NCBI GenBank assembly: GCA_001839685.1
Contig: MLAK01000549.1
Coordinates: 191,353 to 239,468 of the forward strand
DNA: 48,116 nucleotides
Source: Tritrichomonas foetus
Taxonomy: Eukaryota; Parabasalia; Tritrichomonadida; Tritrichomonadidae
Direction of reading: 5' to 3'
The first letter of the stretch is position 1. Each line of letters opens with the position of its first letter. The notes beneath the pieces were generated by a model, which worked only from the letters and a program-made list of their open reading frames with translations, was not told the DNA's origin and searched no databases. Shown in pieces: positions 39,039 through 48,116 of this stretch. Position numbers and translations under genes: made by a program.

Positions 39039-39217
39039 TTAAAATTTGCCTAATATCGGAAAACAATTTATTCTGTTTCTCTTAAAAATTTATAGAATCA
39101 AACTTTGTATCAACTTTTATTTCCGTTATTGTTATTTATCTGAGGAATTAAGCCTTTTTAGAATCTACTGTTTATTCAGGCATATGCAATGTATGATAGT
39201 ATATTAAATAGAATTAT

Positions 39218-39251
39218 TTACGATCATTATTTCAAATAACAATGATCGTAA
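39218..39251. repeat. 11-bp perfect inverted repeat upstream of the RasGAP-like gene
   Basis: TTACGATCATT (39218-39228) and AATGATCGTAA (39241-39251) with a 12-nt spacer. Each arm carries ACGAT, the core of the Myb/M3 box. It ends 34 bp before the ATG at 39286. Confidence 0.7.
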
Positions 39252-39285
39252 TATAAGAAAAAGTGAAAAATACCCATTTTTATGA

Positions 39286-40644
39286 ATGCTTGCACAAAGG
39301 GAAGATTTTTTGTTGAATCAAGATTTCACTCCTCTAAAAATTATGAATGCAATTTCTCCTCAATACTTTAAAGACAGTTTGAGTACAGAAACAGCACAAA
39401 TAATTGAATCAAAGAATAATTTGAAAAAGGTTACAACTTTTGTTTTGCATGAATCTGAAAAATTAGAAACAATAAATAATATAATTTTGTTTGTTAAACC
39501 AAGACAACCAGTCAGAAAATCTCGAGGTTTCTTATTTATTTCATCCTCAAAAGAACTTTCTGCTTTTTGGTTGAATAGTGGAACAGAAGAAAAGATTGGA
39601 AAGTTTAAATCATCTTCATTCAATGATAAAACTAACATCATTAAATTTGATTTGTTAAATAACAATGAACGAAGAAAGTTTCGAATCAAGAGTAATATCA
39701 CTGAATCATTAATCTCATCAATATTCGATTTTATTGACATGACCAAAACTCCTACTGATCCTTATGTCGATTTTTTAATTTCATTTTCACATTTACCGTC
39801 TGAAAACCTCGATATTTACCCACCGTTTAAAGAATCATTTCGATCACTTTTCATTTCAATTGATTTGGGATTTGTTGCAAAACTGCAACAAATGAACCTC
39901 TCATCTTTATATTTGAATGAACTTGGGTCAATTTTATTCACATTGTTTTCAAAAAATGATATGATATTTTATTTAATTAATTATCTAATTTATGTGGAAA
40001 TAGAATCATGTGTTAATCCATCTGATTTATTTTTGAGAGATTCACTTTTATCGAGTATTCTTTTAAAATGGATTCAAACTTCTTGTTTTGATTTCTATGA
40101 AAAATTGATATCATACCTGAAAAATAACTGCTATGCAAATGACTCAGTAAATAAATTTCTGTCTGACTTTTTAATTGTCCTTAATCTCAAAGAAAACTTT
40201 CCAATTAGCCTTTTAGTCATAATGGCCAATGTTTTCAATGAAATAAGTCGAAAATTCGAAAATCAAGAAAATACACCTTATTTTGGAATAACTCGATTGT
40301 TTATAGCAAAAGGAATTCGCGATTTATTAAAAGATTTATCCCCTGATGACATAAAATTAAACTCAATCAACGATATGCTTGAATTCACAGTAAATGCTAG
40401 GTATGATGAAAAGTTGACGGTGAAATTAAAATCTATGATTCACGAAATTGTTACTCAAAATTATCATGATATATCTTCACCAAAAATGAACGTTGAAGAA
40501 GTTAACAAGCAATATCGAAATTTGTTGTCGTTCATGATAAATAATTCTGAAAATTTAGAAAAGTTAATGAAAAAATGTAATAATTTTAATTTAAAACCCC
40601 CTTTAGAAGTGTTTATTCATAATTTATGGAATTATACCAAATAA
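39286..40644 (+). CDS. Possible RasGAP-like domain protein
   Basis: 452 aa, soluble, helical. Residues ~150-385 have the RasGAP order of helices: an LFLRDSLLSSILLKWIQT segment like the FLRxNSLATK region, a YLKNNCYANDSVNKFLSDFL helix, and VIMANVFNEISRKFEN followed by GITRLFIAKGIRDLL where RasGAPs have the FLRFICPAI motif. The arginine finger and the FLR...P core are not clearly conserved, so activity is doubtful and the family call is tentative. A PH-like region could precede it (~45-140: GFLFISSSKELSAFWLNSG). RasGAPs would switch off Ras-like GTPases. No TCA-type Inr is near the ATG; an ACGAT inverted repeat is. Confidence 0.5.
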   Translation: MLAQREDFLLNQDFTPLKIMNAISPQYFKDSLSTETAQIIESKNNLKKVTTFVLHESEKLETINNIILFVKPRQPVRKSRGFLFISSSKELSAFWLNSGTEEKIGKFKSSSFNDKTNIIKFDLLNNNERRKFRIKSNITESLISSIFDFIDMTKTPTDPYVDFLISFSHLPSENLDIYPPFKESFRSLFISIDLGFVAKLQQMNLSSLYLNELGSILFTLFSKNDMIFYLINYLIYVEIESCVNPSDLFLRDSLLSSILLKWIQTSCFDFYEKLISYLKNNCYANDSVNKFLSDFLIVLNLKENFPISLLVIMANVFNEISRKFENQENTPYFGITRLFIAKGIRDLLKDLSPDDIKLNSINDMLEFTVNARYDEKLTVKLKSMIHEIVTQNYHDISSPKMNVEEVNKQYRNLLSFMINNSENLEKLMKKCNNFNLKPPLEVFIHNLWNYTK

Positions 40645-41848
40645 AGTTTCGAAGTAGAAGTGATTTTTTATAATTAAATTACTTGGGGAAATAATATTAA
40701 TTTTATTTAAGTATGGGTATAACTATAAACATTGGTTACTTGTTAAATTAATAGATTCCGAATTTCTTTTTTATTGCAAAGATTTTTAGGTTCTTCATGA
40801 AATTTCTGAATCACACCGTCATAATTTTAGAAAATAAACATTAAAGAAAAAAAGATATTTGATCTTTTATGGTTTTGTAAATCGATTGATTGGTGAGAAG
40901 AAGTTTTACTATTTCAGTGTTCTTATTATTACAAGCAATAATCAAAGCTGCATTCTCGAATACTATATTGAACTCTATCAAATCTGAATATGCTATATAA
41001 CCCTTATTTTAACAATCTAAAATTATCAAACCTACCTTATGAAATTGAAAACAAGACATAATAAAAATAATTTTTGACTTTATGTAAGAAAGATTAATCT
41101 TTTATAAACGGTTTGGCACCTCATCCTTGAATTCCAATTCACTGCTTTCATTGAGATATATAGCTAATCGAAATTAAATTCAAGGATATTCCAATATCAC
41201 CAAAAACTACAATTTTCATGTTAGAAAGAAATTGTATTAGCATGGTTGGGAAAACGAATTATTAGTTGATTGAGAAATTATAAACTGAGATTCTCAACTT
41301 GAGAATAAGATGGTGATTATGTGAGAACATGAAGAGTTTAATATTCAAGATGATAATCATCTAATAATACTAGTACATCTCAGATTGCTTTTTTTTAATC
41401 TCAAAAAATCTCAGATGGAAAATATATCACTGAAGGAAACTAACTCAAAAAGGGAGACAATAATGTTTTAAACATAATAAAAATGATATATGTAATATAG
41501 TGGTGATACCCATATAAAATTTGTTTTAATTACTTCCTAATTATGATAAAAGTTATAAACTTCTTTTGATAGCTAACTTTTGAGATATAATCAATTTTTT
41601 ATGATGAAAACTTTCCCAAGATTTTCACATTATTGCAGGCTATCTATATCGTGGTAGGAATATATATGCTTATTATAATCCAATGTTATTCTAAATCAAA
41701 GATGAAAAAGAAATTTTTTTGAGTAAATTCGTCTCGACGATATCATGAGAATTTCCAAAAATGATGTAATTATTTGTATGTTCATATTTCAAGGTCTATT
41801 TGGCCGTCAGAATTTCGCTTTTTTCAACAATCAGAATTAGACTTTAAC
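40645..41848. other. Intergenic region
   Basis: 1.2 kb, AT-rich, between the RasGAP-like and Rab-like genes. It contains a 17-bp quasi-palindrome (ATTCTCAA-C-TTGAGAAT, 41290-41306) and several GATGAT/ATCATC inversions. No reading frame or RNA gene is supported. Confidence 0.45.
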
Positions 41849-42529
41849 ATGGAAGCAAATCCATGCTATAAATTGATTCTTCTTGGTGATTCTGGTGTTG
41901 GAAAGACATCCATAATTTCGCGCCGATTCAGTGATATTTTTTCTGATCAAACATCAATGACGGTTGGCGTGTCATACTTCACTATTGAGGAAGAAATAAA
42001 TGACCATTTAGTAATTCTAAAAGTATGGGATACTGCTGGCCAGGAACAATACAATAGCCTAATTCCAATGTTCTCCAGGAATTCTGACGTTTGTGTTTTT
42101 ATTCTTGACATAACATCGAAAGAAAGCTTTTTCCATCTCAAAGATTGGAATGAAAGGCTCTCCCAGAGTGAATCCGATGTTATTAAAATTGTTGCCATTA
42201 ACAAAACAGACCTCTGTCAAGATGATTTTGAATTAGAACTTGACAAAGATATGAAAAAGCAAATAAGTGCATACAAAGATGTGGTTTATGTTTCTGCTAT
42301 GAATGGATCAGGAATTCATGAGTTGTTTGAATTGGCAGCACACAGACTTTTTGAACATGAACCGATAATTGCTGACGATAAAAAAGACATACAAATTGGA
42401 GATAAAGCTAAAAAAAAAAAAAAAATTGTTGTTGAAAATCGGATTAATAAAAACATTAGTATAATTATAGTATGTATGATATTATTTCATATTATCAAAC
42501 AAGTTGATAAGTTCACAAAGGTTAAATAA
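41849..42529 (+). CDS. Rab-like small GTPase with anomalous C-terminus
   Basis: 226 aa as read from the ATG at 41849; the TTG upstream is not used. G1 is GDSGVGKT (13-20), the switch-I Thr is in SMTVGVSYF, G3 is WDTAGQEQY, G4 is NKTD and G5 is SAMNGSG. The first ~180 residues are a normal Rab. After an A16 tract (42410-42425) the frame encodes a hydrophobic helix (IIIVCMILFHII) unlike a Rab tail. One extra A, or two fewer, would give NCC then stop (TGA 42433-42435), the canonical Rab double-cysteine prenylation end. The true C-terminus is thus probably near 42435. Divergent from the Rab at 16734. Confidence 0.85.
   Translation: MEANPCYKLILLGDSGVGKTSIISRRFSDIFSDQTSMTVGVSYFTIEEEINDHLVILKVWDTAGQEQYNSLIPMFSRNSDVCVFILDITSKESFFHLKDWNERLSQSESDVIKIVAINKTDLCQDDFELELDKDMKKQISAYKDVVYVSAMNGSGIHELFELAAHRLFEHEPIIADDKKDIQIGDKAKKKKKIVVENRINKNISIIIVCMILFHIIKQVDKFTKVK
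42410..42425 (+). repeat. A16 homopolymer in the Rab-like coding sequence
   Basis: Sixteen consecutive A following GCT. It codes for five Lys and decides which C-terminus is made. Confidence 0.9.
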
Positions 42530-43157
42530 TTATTTCTCAATTTATATAAAAAAAATGAAATTGACGAAATAATTAACACTCAATGAAAGACAATCAACTT
42601 CAATTGTATGAATATTATAAAATCTAAGAGATATTTTTGGTTATTCTCGGAAATGTTGATCCTTTTTGAATATATAAAATTGTATCTCATTTCTATTGTC
42701 AATAAAGCGCATAAATAGCCCTTTTCTACATAGTGGCTATACTTCCATCAATGATCAAGTACTAATCATTTTATATGAAGGAAGGAGAATCACTTTTAGT
42801 GAATGGTTATTTTAGTTTATTTTCTATTAATTGATTGTGTCAATTCATTTTTGAATACATGAGAGGTCAAAAAATCACAAAAGTCTGACCAAACGTAAGA
42901 CAGTTTTCTATACTTTACAACAGGTTATTAATGAATTTTCATATCAAATTCAGATGATATTGAGTCGAAATTCCATAAAAATTATGGGAAATTAAGTGAA
43001 TTTTGAATTAATAATTGGTTAGTTTTTTGCACATTCTAATTCAAAAATGGAATATAAAAATTATCAAAAAGGTGATTTATTTGGTGAAAAAGTTGTTGTT
43101 TATATGAAAAAGTTGTTAAATATTTAAATATTCATTCAATATTTTGAATATCCCACT
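42530..43157. other. Intergenic region before the debranching enzyme
   Basis: AT-rich, with no supported feature apart from the initiator at its end. Confidence 0.4.
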
Positions 43158-43163
43158 TCACAT
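43158..43163 (+). promoter_or_regulatory. Initiator (Inr), TCACAT
   Basis: A at 43160, 14 nt before the debranching-enzyme ATG at 43174. It falls inside the longer TTG-started frame and so argues for the ATG start. Confidence 0.6.
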
Positions 43164-43173
43164 AATTTCTCAT

Positions 43174-46100
43174 ATGAAAATACTTCGTCTTCCCCTCAAC
43201 AACGACGGTTCAGTTGAAAACGGTATCATCAGAATTCCCAACCCAGGATATACCCTCGAAGTTCAGTTACCTGTCGGAACACGATTCCACACTCCGCACG
43301 CTCTTTTGGTTTCGAATCTTCCAATCAACGAAAATAATTCGGAAGGAGAAGTGATTAAACCTCTCAAGCCATATTCAATTCTCGAAGATTTAATTTTCCA
43401 TATCCAAATAACAAAAGCCGGAGCTTGGTCGTTTTATGTTTGTAACGTTAAATCCGAATACGATAAAATTCAAAGTTTGGCCGACTTACAAAAAGCCTCG
43501 AACGATTTCGAAAAGGCAAATTCAGTTCGTTATATTGTCGATCCAACAGTAGAAATTAACGGAAAGCCAATTCCAACCGGCGCATTATGCATCCAAACAA
43601 ATTACGGCCGTTGCATTGGCTACGTCAGCGAATGGCTTAAGAACTTAAAACCAATTGCTGATCTCGGTTACAACATGATTCATTTACCGCCATTTGAAGA
43701 AATTGGAGCCAAATCACATTATTCATTAAAAGATCAACTCCAAGTGTCCAAATATTTATTCCCGCCAAACTTTCCTGCTAAAGACAGATGGGATCTCCTC
43801 AGAAAAGAAATCAAAAAGATCGAAAAAGAACTCGGAATTGTATTCATGGCTGACATTGTTTTAAATCATACAAATCCTGAAGCAGAATGGCTCAAGGAAC
43901 ATCCAGAAGCAGGTTATAACCTTGAAAACTCACCGCACTTACGTCCAGCATATTACGTCGACAAAATATTGAATGATCTTTCAAACGAAATTGCTGAAGG
44001 AAAAGTGCCAGGTTTACCAGCAGATCTCCAAGTAAGCCACATGCCCGCCCTTCGCGACTACATCTCAAACGGTCTTCATCACAGCCAGCTTCACCGTTAC
44101 TTCACAATTGATGTTGATGCGGCTATTAAGCAGCTCAATGATGCACCTGAGCAGCTTCCAAAGGAATTCGAAATGATTCGCATGCGTGCTGTAAATTATG
44201 GTCTTCCACAAAAATTGAACATCCTCAGAACTCGCGGAATTATTAATGACAAAACTTATGATATGGGATCAATTCATGTTGATATAAACTATGCTGCAGC
44301 ACTTTATAAAACTGCTGATAAAAACAATAAAAATGATTATCAATTGATTGAAGAATTCCGTCGCGCCATAAATACAATAAACTTGCCATTTTATCAACAT
44401 TATGATGCAATCATTAAAGATATTGTTGATAGTGTTGTAAATACATTCCAATACAACAGATATGATCCAAACGGACCAAAGTATGGACCAGTCACCAAGA
44501 AATTCCCACTTGTTTGGCGTTATTTCAGCGAAATTGAAACTAAAAATGGAATGATGCCACTTGCAAACAATGGATGGGTCTTTTCAGACAATCCAACAGA
44601 TGATTTTATTGCCGAAGGAAAAGATTGCTATTTAAGAAGGCAAGTTGTTATTTGGGGCGATAATGTAAAACTTCGTTATGGAAACAAACCAGAAGATAAT
44701 CCATGGCTATGGAATCACATGAAACAATACTTAATCAGTGTTGCTGAAGTTGTTCAAGGCCTCAGACTTGATAATGCACACTCAACACCACTCCAAGTAT
44801 CTGAATACTTCATTAAAGAAGCACGTAAAATCAATCCAAACTTATATATCGTTGCTGAGCTCTTTACTGGAAGTGAAGATCTTGATATTAAATACATTAA
44901 CCACATTGGAATCAATGCCTTCATTCGTGAAGGTGCAAGACATGTTGAACCAGGTCCAATGACACATTTGTTATGGTCTGCTGGCGGTCTCCCAGTTGCT
45001 GCTGTTGATTCACTTGATAGTGAAACAGTTATTCGACCAGTTCGACAAATTCCTGGTGTTATTTTCGATCTTACGCATGATAATTCTGCTCCTTCATTCG
45101 ACCCACTTACTGTCTCAACTGCTTATGCTATGTCATGCTCACCTTATGCATCAAACAGAGGCTATGATGACATGCTTTCCTTTGTTCCATCAATTGTTGA
45201 AGAATTTCGAACTTATCCACTTTCTGCTGATAAACCAGCCTTCCAGCCATTCAGACAGATTATTAATGAACTTCATAAAGACATGGCCAAGAGAAATATG
45301 AATGAAATTGTGTGTAACTATTATGGCGGTGTTGTTTCGATCTTTAGATGCAATTCTGTATCAGGCGAAGGTGTTTGGACCGTCATTCGTGTTCCAGGTG
45401 ACGAAAAAACCAACAGAATCAAATTCCCAAGCCCAGTCAGTGAACTTGTTTTCGAAGGAAGGATTCTTGAATGCCAAAGAACATGTGATGGTGCTGATAT
45501 TAATCAACCAATTACTCCATCAAAATGTAAGATATTTTTAAACAAAGATCAAAAGACACTCAAGTCCGTTAAACTTCACGAAAACGAAAATGAACTCGAA
45601 CTTGTTGATTTCCCAGTTGGAGCAGCTGTTGTCTTCAGAACCAAGCTTCCAAATGATGTTTGCGAATTTATTAAGACACTTGACATCGAATCACTTACAG
45701 AAAAGTTCAAACAACGTGTAAAGAACATTGGAATCATTGAACTTGCTGTTTTACTCTTCAGATGCAGTGATGAAGAATATGCAACGCTTGGACATGGTCC
45801 ATTCGATTTCCCCAACTTTGGAAGACCATTCTATGCAGGTACACTTGGTGTTGAAACCGCCATCAACTTCGCAGAACATTCACCAGAAGGAATGTCATCA
45901 CCAGTGTTTACAAATATCCGTGAAGGTGATTGGTTAATTGACTTTATGTGCAACAGACTTTACCAAAACCCACGTCTCATCCTTCTTGAAGCACCATTCC
46001 GTCAAACATGTGAATCTCTTCGAAAACTTCCAAGATTTTTGATTCCTAAATATCTTGATCGTGTTATTCGTGCGTTAAACACAGCTGCAATTGATACAAT

Positions 46101-47667
46101 TATTGAACATTCTTCACAATTCGTTCAAAATGGTGATGAATTAGTTAAATCACTTGCATTATCAGCAATCTCATTCTACACTCCATGCAAGAATGCACAA
46201 TTGGTTCATCCAAACCTTCAACGTGTTTTCGTCGGCCTTCTTTCACGTATGGATACATCCACAGCTGCAGGATTTCCACACTTTTCAGCAGGATTTATGC
46301 GCTCTTGGGGAAGAGATACAATGATTGCATTAAGAGGCCTTTACATGTGCACTGGAAGATTTACTGAAGCTCGTGATCAACTTGTTGGCTTTGCAGCTTG
46401 CTTAAGGCATGGTTTAATTCCAAACTTGCATGATGGCGGTATGAATCCACGTTATAACGCACGTGATGCAACATGGTGGTTCTTGCAAGCACTCCAAGAT
46501 TATGCATACATGAGTGGAGAATATGGAAATGTCTTCCAAATCCAAGTTCCACGTCTTTTCCCAACCGATGATCAACGTGAATTTAACAGAAAATGGATCA
46601 AAGAACGCACCAGGCCAATTGTTACAATGGGTGACATTGTTTACGAAATTCTCAGTAAACACGCGAATGGAATTCATTTTGTTGAATGGAATGCAGGCCA
46701 ACAAATCGACTCTGTCATGAAAACAGACGGTTTCAGTATTGACATCATTACAGATTGGTCAAATGGTTTCATCCTTGGTGGAAACACATGTAACTGTGGC
46801 ACATGGATGGATAAAATGGGATCTTCTGATAAAGCAGGTAACAAAGGAGTTCCAGCAACATCAAGAGATGGTGCAGACATTGAAATCATTGGATTATTGG
46901 AATCAACACTTCGTTGGCTTGATGAATGTCATAAACAAGGTTCATTCCTTCATGACGGCGTTGTTGTTGAAGCAACCAAACAAAAGGTTACTTGGTCAAG
47001 TTGGTCCAATCTCATTTGTTCTAACTTTGAATCATGGTTTTACATCCCAACAAATCCAAGTCATGATGAACGTTACTTTGTTGAAAACAAGCATATTGGA
47101 CTTCGCGGTATTTACAAGGATACTGTTGGTTCAGCCGTTGAGTTCCCAGACTATCAATTCCGTCCCAACATCTGTGTAGCAATGACAGTTGCACCAGAAC
47201 TCTTCGATCCAGTTCATGCTGTAAGATGCCTCAATTTAGTCGAAGAAAGGCTTATGGGCAAAATTGGAATGAGAACCTTGGATCCAACTGATTACAGATA
47301 TCGTCCATACTACAGGAACAGTGAAGATAGCGAAGATTTCTTCACGTCGCAAGGCTTCAATTACCATAATGGTCCAGAATGGGTTTGGCCCGTCGGATAC
47401 TTCTTTAGAGCCTCTATGAGATTCAGAAGAGGAATCACTCCAAGAATGAAGCAGATGCTTGCAATGATCAAGAAGGCACAAATCGGATCATGGGCTTGTG
47501 GGCTCCCAGAACTCACAAACAAGGACGGTGATCCATGCAATGATGGATGCCAGAACCAAGCATGGTCAATTTCAGCAATTTTGGACATTCTTTATGATTA
47601 TTCCCTCTACACAGATAAAGATATGGTCGACTGGAACGCTGACATTGCTAATAAAGATGAGGAGTGA
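43174..47667 (+). CDS. AGL: Glycogen debranching enzyme (bifunctional 4-alpha-glucanotransferase / amylo-alpha-1,6-glucosidase)
   Basis: 1497 aa, close to the eukaryotic AGL/Gdb1 length. The N-terminal half is the GH13-type glucanotransferase: FMADIVLNHTNPEAEWL near 230, the nucleophile Asp533 in GLRLDNAHSTP and acid/base Glu562 in VAELFTGSEDLD. The C-terminal half is the GH133 glucosidase: SWGRDTMIALRGLYM (Asp1048), LRHGLIPNL, NPRYNARDATWWFLQ and FILGGNTCNCGTWMDKMG. It removes alpha-1,6 branches after phosphorylase action in the cytosol, which is central in trichomonads that store glycogen and ferment it. Codon use is C-rich relative to neighbours, indicating high expression. The ATG at 43174 is chosen over the longer TTG frame because a TCACAT Inr lies between them. 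Confidence 0.97.
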   Translation: MKILRLPLNNDGSVENGIIRIPNPGYTLEVQLPVGTRFHTPHALLVSNLPINENNSEGEVIKPLKPYSILEDLIFHIQITKAGAWSFYVCNVKSEYDKIQSLADLQKASNDFEKANSVRYIVDPTVEINGKPIPTGALCIQTNYGRCIGYVSEWLKNLKPIADLGYNMIHLPPFEEIGAKSHYSLKDQLQVSKYLFPPNFPAKDRWDLLRKEIKKIEKELGIVFMADIVLNHTNPEAEWLKEHPEAGYNLENSPHLRPAYYVDKILNDLSNEIAEGKVPGLPADLQVSHMPALRDYISNGLHHSQLHRYFTIDVDAAIKQLNDAPEQLPKEFEMIRMRAVNYGLPQKLNILRTRGIINDKTYDMGSIHVDINYAAALYKTADKNNKNDYQLIEEFRRAINTINLPFYQHYDAIIKDIVDSVVNTFQYNRYDPNGPKYGPVTKKFPLVWRYFSEIETKNGMMPLANNGWVFSDNPTDDFIAEGKDCYLRRQVVIWGDNVKLRYGNKPEDNPWLWNHMKQYLISVAEVVQGLRLDNAHSTPLQVSEYFIKEARKINPNLYIVAELFTGSEDLDIKYINHIGINAFIREGARHVEPGPMTHLLWSAGGLPVAAVDSLDSETVIRPVRQIPGVIFDLTHDNSAPSFDPLTVSTAYAMSCSPYASNRGYDDMLSFVPSIVEEFRTYPLSADKPAFQPFRQIINELHKDMAKRNMNEIVCNYYGGVVSIFRCNSVSGEGVWTVIRVPGDEKTNRIKFPSPVSELVFEGRILECQRTCDGADINQPITPSKCKIFLNKDQKTLKSVKLHENENELELVDFPVGAAVVFRTKLPNDVCEFIKTLDIESLTEKFKQRVKNIGIIELAVLLFRCSDEEYATLGHGPFDFPNFGRPFYAGTLGVETAINFAEHSPEGMSSPVFTNIREGDWLIDFMCNRLYQNPRLILLEAPFRQTCESLRKLPRFLIPKYLDRVIRALNTAAIDTIIEHSSQFVQNGDELVKSLALSAISFYTPCKNAQLVHPNLQRVFVGLLSRMDTSTAAGFPHFSAGFMRSWGRDTMIALRGLYMCTGRFTEARDQLVGFAACLRHGLIPNLHDGGMNPRYNARDATWWFLQALQDYAYMSGEYGNVFQIQVPRLFPTDDQREFNRKWIKERTRPIVTMGDIVYEILSKHANGIHFVEWNAGQQIDSVMKTDGFSIDIITDWSNGFILGGNTCNCGTWMDKMGSSDKAGNKGVPATSRDGADIEIIGLLESTLRWLDECHKQGSFLHDGVVVEATKQKVTWSSWSNLICSNFESWFYIPTNPSHDERYFVENKHIGLRGIYKDTVGSAVEFPDYQFRPNICVAMTVAPELFDPVHAVRCLNLVEERLMGKIGMRTLDPTDYRYRPYYRNSEDSEDFFTSQGFNYHNGPEWVWPVGYFFRASMRFRRGITPRMKQMLAMIKKAQIGSWACGLPELTNKDGDPCNDGCQNQAWSISAILDILYDYSLYTDKDMVDWNADIANKDEE

Positions 47668-47756
47668 CTAAATATTGAAGATAAATACAATTTCACAATA
47701 TAAAAAGATAATACAACAACTTTTTTCTTATTTCTTTTCGTTTCTTTCTTTTTGTT

Positions 47757-47844
<88 letters not shown>

Positions 47845-48029
47845 ATTTGTATCAGTAAAAAATGAGAGGAAAGATATATAATCAATTGTTTGAAAAGTTT
47901 CCGTTCGTTTGAAGTGAAAGAAAAATTGAATATGAGATTTCATTTTATGTCAAAAGCATTTAACCAAAAAGTTAGCTAACAATCGAAATATTTCTTTGAA
48001 TAAAGAAAATTTAAAAAAAAGATATCAGG
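47668..48029. other. Spacer with T83 tract before the tRNA
   Basis: Follows the debranching-enzyme stop. It contains the T83 run and CTTTCTTT-type sequence and nothing else recognisable. Confidence 0.5.
47759..47841. repeat. Uninterrupted 83-nt T tract
   Basis: T at every position from 47759 to 47841. It is preceded by C/T-rich sequence. It is far longer than other runs here (22 T at 11722-11743). Confidence 0.9.
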
Positions 48030-48102
48030 GGGACTTTAGCTCACCTAAGAGAGCGTACGACTGAAGATCGTAAGGTACGTGGTTCAAGTCCGCGAAGTCC
48101 CA
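48030..48102 (+). tRNA. tRNA-Phe (anticodon GAA)
   Basis: Full cloverleaf by eye. The acceptor is GGGACTT/AAGTCCC with discriminator A at 48102. The D stem is GCTC/GAGC (48039-48042, 48051-48054). The anticodon stem is TACGA/TCGTA with loop CTGAAGA (48061-48067), anticodon GAA. The T stem is CGTGG/CCGCG with loop TTCAAGT. The internal B box GGTTCAAGTCC (48081-48091) is a consensus match. There is no intron and no encoded CCA. Confidence 0.96.
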
Positions 48103-48104
48103 AC

Positions 48105-48109
48105 TTTTT
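48105..48109 (+). terminator. RNA polymerase III T-run terminator
   Basis: TTTTT starts 3 nt after the tRNA discriminator base. Confidence 0.75.
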
Positions 48110-48116
48110 CTTTTTT

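Noticed and set aside
47607..47943. Poly-lysine minus-strand frames
   Set aside because: They are read-outs of the T83 tract.

Overview
This window is nuclear DNA of a parabasalid protist (trichomonad). I cannot separate Tritrichomonas from Trichomonas or a relative on this evidence. Several independent signs agree. It is AT-rich, with mostly intronless genes on both strands. There is one short spliceosomal intron with GTATGT at its 5' end and CTAACTCACAG at its 3' end. TCA-pyrimidine-(T/A) initiator (Inr) elements lie 5-20 nt upstream of many start codons. The gene families are ones expanded in trichomonads: BspA-type leucine-rich repeat protein, multi-pass adenylate cyclase, BTB-like protein, Sel1-repeat protein and Rab GTPases. 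One gene encodes a homologue of IBP39, the parabasalid-specific initiator-binding protein.

Layout. 1-9 kb: Sel1-repeat protein (partial, with a duplicated block containing an N), BTB-like protein (-), acidic protein (-), ribosomal protein L19e (+) and a large SAC9-like phosphoinositide phosphatase (-). 10.6-19 kb: PP2C phosphatase (+), intron-containing IRE/Rim15/MAST-type AGC kinase (+), Rab GTPase (+), a gene remnant and the IBP39-like transcription factor (-). 19-29 kb: LRR-coiled-coil protein (+), a receptor-type cyclase split into two same-frame reading frames by one TGA (-), and a TopBP1-like multi-BRCT protein (+). 29-39 kb: a frameshifted remnant, a membrane-anchored alkaline-phosphatase-superfamily enzyme (-), YqhD-type Fe-alcohol dehydrogenase (+), an AAAGAA-rich minisatellite, a small N-myristoyl-type protein (-), a CXXC-less PDI-like protein ending in RDEL (+) and a large type-I membrane protein (-). 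39-48 kb: a possible RasGAP-like protein (+), a second Rab-like GTPase whose CC tail is hidden one frame over (+), glycogen debranching enzyme (+), an 83-nt T tract and tRNA-Phe(GAA).

Functional themes are signalling (PP2C, AGC kinase, cyclase, SAC phosphatase, Rabs), carbohydrate and redox metabolism (debranching enzyme, alcohol dehydrogenase), ER/secretory and surface proteins, and transcription. The window carries both the DNA-binding factor that reads Inr elements and many Inr elements. A second promoter style (CCTTTT-type start element plus ACGAT box) appears at L19e.

The most informative anomalies are a 158-bp exact duplication that breaks the Sel1 gene and may be an unmerged assembly join, the cyclase split at a 20-bp direct repeat, the A16 tract that hides a canonical Rab prenylation tail, and small frame-disrupted genes that retain promoter signals.
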